From: Gemmatimonadales bacterium
Lineage (GTDB): Bacteria; Gemmatimonadota; Gemmatimonadetes; Gemmatimonadales; GWC2-71-9
Length of the DNA stretch: 8,243 nt
Assembly (NCBI GenBank): GCA_025929805.1
Contig: JAICPP010000151.1
Coordinates: forward strand, 1-8,243
Direction of reading: 5' to 3'
The notes beneath the pieces are model-generated. The model saw nothing but the letters and a program-made list of their open reading frames with translations, searched no databases and was not told where the DNA came from. Positions 5,882 to 8,243 of the stretch are shown here, piece after piece; the stretch's first letter is position 1, and every line of letters begins with the position of its first letter. Position numbers and translations under genes: made by a program.

Positions 5882-5925
5882 AGGGACCCCTCCCGATCGG
5901 TTGAACCGGATCGGAAGAGGTCCCT
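5882..5925 (-). promoter_or_regulatory. Strong hairpin covering the probable RBS of the M42 pseudoenzyme gene
   Basis: On the minus strand, arms AGGGACCTCTTCCGAT (5925-5910) and ATCGGGAGGGGTCCCT (5897-5882) pair over 16 positions with only two G-U wobbles, and the interior extends with CGGT-TCA-ACCG after a one-base bulge. The 3' arm contains GGGAGGGG, the only good Shine-Dalgarno candidate for the TTG at 5877, so folding would hide the ribosome-binding site. There is no T run after it, which argues against a simple terminator. RNA processing or protection of a downstream transcript segment is another possibility. Confidence 0.65.
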
Positions 5926-5947
5926 GGCATCGCTCGGAGCGAGTAGA

Positions 5948-6304
5948 TCAGCTTCGGGAATCGCCAGCCGCTGCGGTTGATGCAACCCTGACGGCGTGGC
6001 CACCGGTACCAGTATCCAGATCGTAGAAGTAAAGCGCGGCACCGAATCCGGTTTCAGTCTCGGTTACTATCCCCCGGATCGAATTCAGGGCCTCCGTCAA
6101 AGTGGGAGAGAAGGCAAACTCGAGCGCGGAGGGCGCGGGCTCGCCATCCCTGGTCTCCGGGAGATAAACGGTGAGAAAGCGATCGACAATGACGGGGTGA
6201 ATTTCTCGTTTCAGCGGGTGCGGCAGGCCGTGGCGACGTTCGATCTCAAACAGGAGGCGCTCAGCCACGAAGAGGCGCTCCTGTTCAATCGCTGCAGGAA
6301 GCAT
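5948..6304 (-). CDS. Small hypothetical protein
   Basis: A 118-residue product if the ATG at 6304 is used; this start has GAGGA 8 nt upstream. A longer version from TTG at 6394 adds 30 Ala/Gly/Pro-rich residues and lacks a good ribosome site. Residues 5-24 form an amphipathic helix (EQERLFVAERLLFEIERR), followed by a mixed segment with VIVDRFLTVYLP, LEFAFSPTLTEALNSIRGIV and a hydrophobic GAALYFYDL strand, ending in a Ser/Ala/Gly-rich tail. No signal peptide, membrane helix, cysteine or metal motif is visible. I do not recognise the family. It lies between the carboxylesterase (150 nt upstream) and the M42 pair (70 nt downstream, with a hairpin), all on the same strand, so co-transcription is likely. 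The 150 nt upstream (6305-6454) hold no other convincing gene. Confidence 0.55.
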   Translation of the reverse strand: MLPAAIEQERLFVAERLLFEIERRHGLPHPLKREIHPVIVDRFLTVYLPETRDGEPAPSALEFAFSPTLTEALNSIRGIVTETETGFGAALYFYDLDTGTGGHAVRVASTAAAGDSRS

Positions 6305-6454
6305 CACATAGTTCCTCACGGGATCAGCCGGCGGCCCTGGCGTGCCACCAGCATGGTGAATAGCGCGGGCGGCGCCAGACGCCCCTTCGATCAATATGAA
6401 TCATTTGTAGCAATGCGAAAGCCCACTGCGACCCAGAAGAGAAGAAAGACCGAA

Positions 6455-7090
6455 CTACGAGCGGGCGGTGCTTGCCTGCATCATCCAGCGCTCACCGGCC
6501 TCGAGATCTTCCCGGCTCAGACCGTGCCCCGAATTGCTCCAATGCATCGTTACCTCGGCACCAGCTCGCTCCAGTAGGTCAGCCAGGGCCTGACTCTGTT
6601 CTGGACTGACAATGGGGTCCTGCCTTCCTGCTGCTATCAGAACCCGAACCTCGTGCAGTGCGGGTAGGGGATCCGGCACCAGCGGCACCATGGGCCGAAA
6701 CAGCAGTGCACCGCTGAGACTGCCCGGGTGAAGCAGGAGCACAGCGGCAGCAATGTTGGCTCCGTTGGAAAATCCCACCGCGACCGGGGGGCCGGGCAGA
6801 GCGTAGGTCTCTACCGCGCGAGCGATGAAGCTGGCGAGGAGTCCGGCTCGGAGCCTGAGGTCGTCCTGATCGAAGACTCCTTCTGCCAGCCGACGGAAGA
6901 AGCGCGGCATCCCGTTCTCCAGCACCTGGCCGCGGGGGCTCAGTAACGGCGCCACCGGAGCGAGAGCTCTACCCAGCGAAATGAGGTCGTCCTCACTGCC
7001 TCCGGTGCCGTGGAGCAGGAGCAGCGCCGGCGCTCCCGGCTGAGTACCCGGAACAAAGCGATGCACGAAGCCGAGCCCCCGCTCCGTCAT
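6455..7090 (-). CDS. MhqD-like alpha/beta hydrolase (phospholipase/carboxylesterase family)
   Basis: A 211-aa serine hydrolase of the carboxylesterase/phospholipase family. The oxyanion motif LLLLHGTGG is at 23-31, the nucleophile Ser108 is in GFSNG (106-110), the acid is Asp158 in GRQDPIV and the base is His189 in SGHGLS. Spacing and total length fit the small single-domain members. The ATG at 7090 overlaps the TGA of the upstream dioxygenase-like gene as ATGA, with GGGGG a few bases upstream, a clear sign of translational coupling. In Bacillus subtilis, homologues of this hydrolase (MhqD) and of the neighbouring protein (MhqO) belong to the MhqR regulon for quinone and catechol resistance; the adjacency here supports a similar joint role. 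The physiological substrate is unknown. The gene ends with TAG at 6455, followed by a 150-nt gap. Confidence 0.85.
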   Translation of the reverse strand: MTERGLGFVHRFVPGTQPGAPALLLLHGTGGSEDDLISLGRALAPVAPLLSPRGQVLENGMPRFFRRLAEGVFDQDDLRLRAGLLASFIARAVETYALPGPPVAVGFSNGANIAAAVLLLHPGSLSGALLFRPMVPLVPDPLPALHEVRVLIAAGRQDPIVSPEQSQALADLLERAGAEVTMHWSNSGHGLSREDLEAGERWMMQASTARS

Positions 7091-8037
7091 GTGGCCCCCG
7101 GCGCGGGTGCATGGGGTAGTCTCAGTGGCGGCAGCACACGTTCAATCTCAAGCCGGCTCGCTTCGTACATGGGCGGAAGCTTCAAGTGGGTCCCCAATTC
7201 GGCCGCTGCTTCGTCTATGGTGAAGCCCGGCCCGTCAGTGGCGATCTCAAACAAGACGCCGCCCGGCTCCCGGAAGTACACGGAATGGAAGTATTGCCGG
7301 TCGATGACCGGAGTAATGCCTAATCCCCGGGCCTCGATCTCGGCGTGCTTTGCGACCTGCTCCTGGTCGTCGACGGCCCGGAAGGCAACGTGGTGAACTG
7401 TTCCCACTCCTCCGGAACCCCGCCAGAAACCAGCGGCTCGACGCAAACTGATGGTCGATCCGGCCCCCGCTCCGGGTGACTGAAATCGCAGAAGCCCGCC
7501 ATCCTCACCGATTGGATAAAAGCTTAGAGTCTGCTGAAGAAGCTCATCCGTTCCGGCATCGCCGTCTTCCCAAATGGTGGCCCCGTGGACTCCCCGGATC
7601 ATATGTTCCTGAGGCAATACACCCTCGGACCAGGGTGGGATGGCAGCCGCGCCCTGGGTGGCAACCAGCTCGAGCAGCAACCCGTCAGGGTCGCTCAAGC
7701 CCAGTACCTGTTCGTCAAAGCGGCGGCTGGGGCCTTCGAACTTGATCCCATGAGACAACAAACGTTCGATCCAGAACCCGAGGGAGGTCGCGGAGATTTC
7801 CAGCCCTATCGTCCCAATCTGGCCGGTGCCCTGGCGGCCGGGCATTCCACCAGGCCAGGGGAAAAAGGTAAGCAGTGATCCGGGTCGCCCGATCTCGTCC
7901 CCGTAGTAGAGGTGATAGCTCCCTGGATCGTCGAAGTTCACGGTGAGCTTCACCAGGCGAAGTCCCAGGATTCCGGCGTAGAAATCCAGATTCCGCTGGG
8001 GATCCCCGGCGATTGCGGTTATGTGATGAATACCCAT
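7087..8037 (-). CDS. mhqO: MhqO-like ring-cleaving dioxygenase / two-domain glyoxalase family protein
   Basis: A 316-aa protein made of two vicinal-oxygen-chelate modules. The first (about 1-128) opens with GIHHITAIAGD and closes with LSDPDGLLLELVA (Glu123); the second (about 148-268) has HHVAFR (215-220), FHSVYFREPGG (250-260) and VLFEIATD with Glu264. His215 or His216, His251 and Glu264 fit a His-His-Glu metal site. The C-terminal tail after 268 is typical of the MhqO group. Related enzymes are linked to resistance against hydroquinones and catechols, through ring cleavage or thiol-adduct removal. The ATG at 8037 has an excellent Shine-Dalgarno AAGGAGA (8047-8041) 3 nt upstream. This is the first gene of the minus-strand string, 68 nt from a divergent permease, so the promoter should lie in 8038-8105. 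No MhqR-type regulator is in the window. Confidence 0.87.
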   Translation of the reverse strand: MGIHHITAIAGDPQRNLDFYAGILGLRLVKLTVNFDDPGSYHLYYGDEIGRPGSLLTFFPWPGGMPGRQGTGQIGTIGLEISATSLGFWIERLLSHGIKFEGPSRRFDEQVLGLSDPDGLLLELVATQGAAAIPPWSEGVLPQEHMIRGVHGATIWEDGDAGTDELLQQTLSFYPIGEDGGLLRFQSPGAGAGSTISLRRAAGFWRGSGGVGTVHHVAFRAVDDQEQVAKHAEIEARGLGITPVIDRQYFHSVYFREPGGVLFEIATDGPGFTIDEAAAELGTHLKLPPMYEASRLEIERVLPPLRLPHAPAPGAT

Positions 8038-8043
8038 CGTTCT

Positions 8044-8067
8044 CCTTGCGGTGCTACCGAGGCAAGG
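8044..8067. promoter_or_regulatory. 24-bp inverted repeat in the divergent intergenic region
   Basis: CCTTGC (8044-8049) and GCAAGG (8062-8067) form 6-bp inverted arms, with an inner GGT (8050-8052)/ACC (8056-8058) pair, giving a dyad centred near 8055. It lies between the mhqO-like gene and the divergent permease and overlaps the Shine-Dalgarno of the former. It could be an operator for a dimeric regulator of one or both genes, or an RNA hairpin affecting mhqO translation. No sigma-factor consensus is convincing in the 68-bp gap. Confidence 0.35.
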
Positions 8068-8105
8068 CGGGCTGGCGCCGCGCCGATTCAGCGAAAGTCG
8101 GTTCC

Positions 8106-8243
8106 ATGTCTGAAGCTACACCAGTCGTGAAAGCGTCGCTGGGTGACAGATCGCCAGGGGGCTACTCCCCCCGGCTTGGCGTTTTCTCGGGAACGATGAT
8201 GGTTGTCGGCGGCATCATCGGGTCCGGAATTTTTCTGAATCCC
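8106..8243 (+). CDS. N-terminal part of an APC-superfamily amino acid permease
   Basis: Forty-six codons run from the ATG at 8106 to the window edge. A polar cytoplasmic leader of about 22 residues precedes the first membrane helix, which contains MMVVGGIIGSGIFLNP. The unwound G-S-G-I-F motif in transmembrane segment 1 is the hallmark of the APC superfamily, where it contacts the substrate amino or carboxylate group; the match is closest in style to LAT-type exchangers and related amino acid permeases. The ribosome site is weak (AAAGTCGG just upstream). The gene is divergent from the mhqO-like gene with 68 bp between them. Substrate cannot be told from this fragment; the call of the family is firm. 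Confidence 0.85.
   Translation, partial: MSEATPVVKASLGDRSPGGYSPRLGVFSGTMMVVGGIIGSGIFLNP

Noticed and set aside
5882..5925. tRNA or T-box element suggested by GGTTCAA inside the hairpin and GGTCCCTC after it
   Set aside because: No acceptor, D or anticodon arms are present, the T-box core is absent, and the loop similarity is only seven bases.
5878..6042. Longer form of the M42 pseudoenzyme starting at the GTG at 6042
   Set aside because: It overlaps the upstream small gene by 95 nt in another frame and buries the signal peptide 70 residues inside the protein.
6395..6454. Hydrophobic peptide (VFLLFWVAVGF) encoded on the minus strand just after the hydrolase stop, possibly a frameshifted membrane anchor of the small hypothetical protein
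   Set aside because: Its frame has no start codon upstream before a stop, and joining it to the downstream gene would need an unsupported frameshift.

Overview
The window looks like a chromosomal segment of a high-GC, Gram-negative-type soil bacterium, most plausibly a Gemmatimonadota relative. The sequence-level reasons are GC-rich coding with several GTG/TTG starts, secreted proteins with classical signal peptides and a lipobox, a secreted protein with a long Asp-Thr-rich linker, and an arginine pathway using an N-acylornithine-type carbamoyltransferase. The phylum is inferred from general style, not from a marker gene.

Layout. At the left edge (1-237, +) is the C-terminal end of an unidentified protein, followed by a hairpin terminator (382-414). 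Next (514-1206, +) is a secreted protein with a Thr/Asp-rich linker and a domain resembling a subtilase propeptide. Converging on it from the other strand is a very small predicted lipoprotein (1193-1339, -), preceded by a clear GEMM-I (cyclic di-GMP class I) riboswitch (about 1359-1453, -).

The rest of the window is essentially one long minus-strand gene string, read from 8037 down to 1580: a MhqO-like two-domain glyoxalase/dioxygenase, a MhqD-like carboxylesterase (ATGA overlap), a small unknown protein, a secreted degenerate M42 peptidase homologue preceded by a strong hairpin, a secreted intact M42 metallopeptidase (GTGA overlap), an ArgF'-type N-acylornithine carbamoyltransferase (1-nt gap), and an M20 ArgE-type deacylase. 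The last two fit the pathway variant in which N-acylornithine is carbamoylated and the resulting N-acylcitrulline is then deacylated to citrulline. The arg genes are separated by an unusual inverted array of 7-nt repeats that supplies the stop codon of the carbamoyltransferase. At the right edge (8106-8243, +) an APC-family amino acid permease starts divergently.

The string combines detoxification (MhqO/MhqD), extracytoplasmic peptide processing (M42 pair) and arginine synthesis. The tight spacing argues for co-expression, but a shared function is only inferred. The least ordinary elements are the c-di-GMP riboswitch in front of a 48-residue lipoprotein, the adjacent active and metal-site-less M42 paralogues, the non-standard active-site residues of the carbamoyltransferase, the heptamer inverted repeat, and the hairpin that covers the probable ribosome-binding site of the M42 pseudoenzyme.
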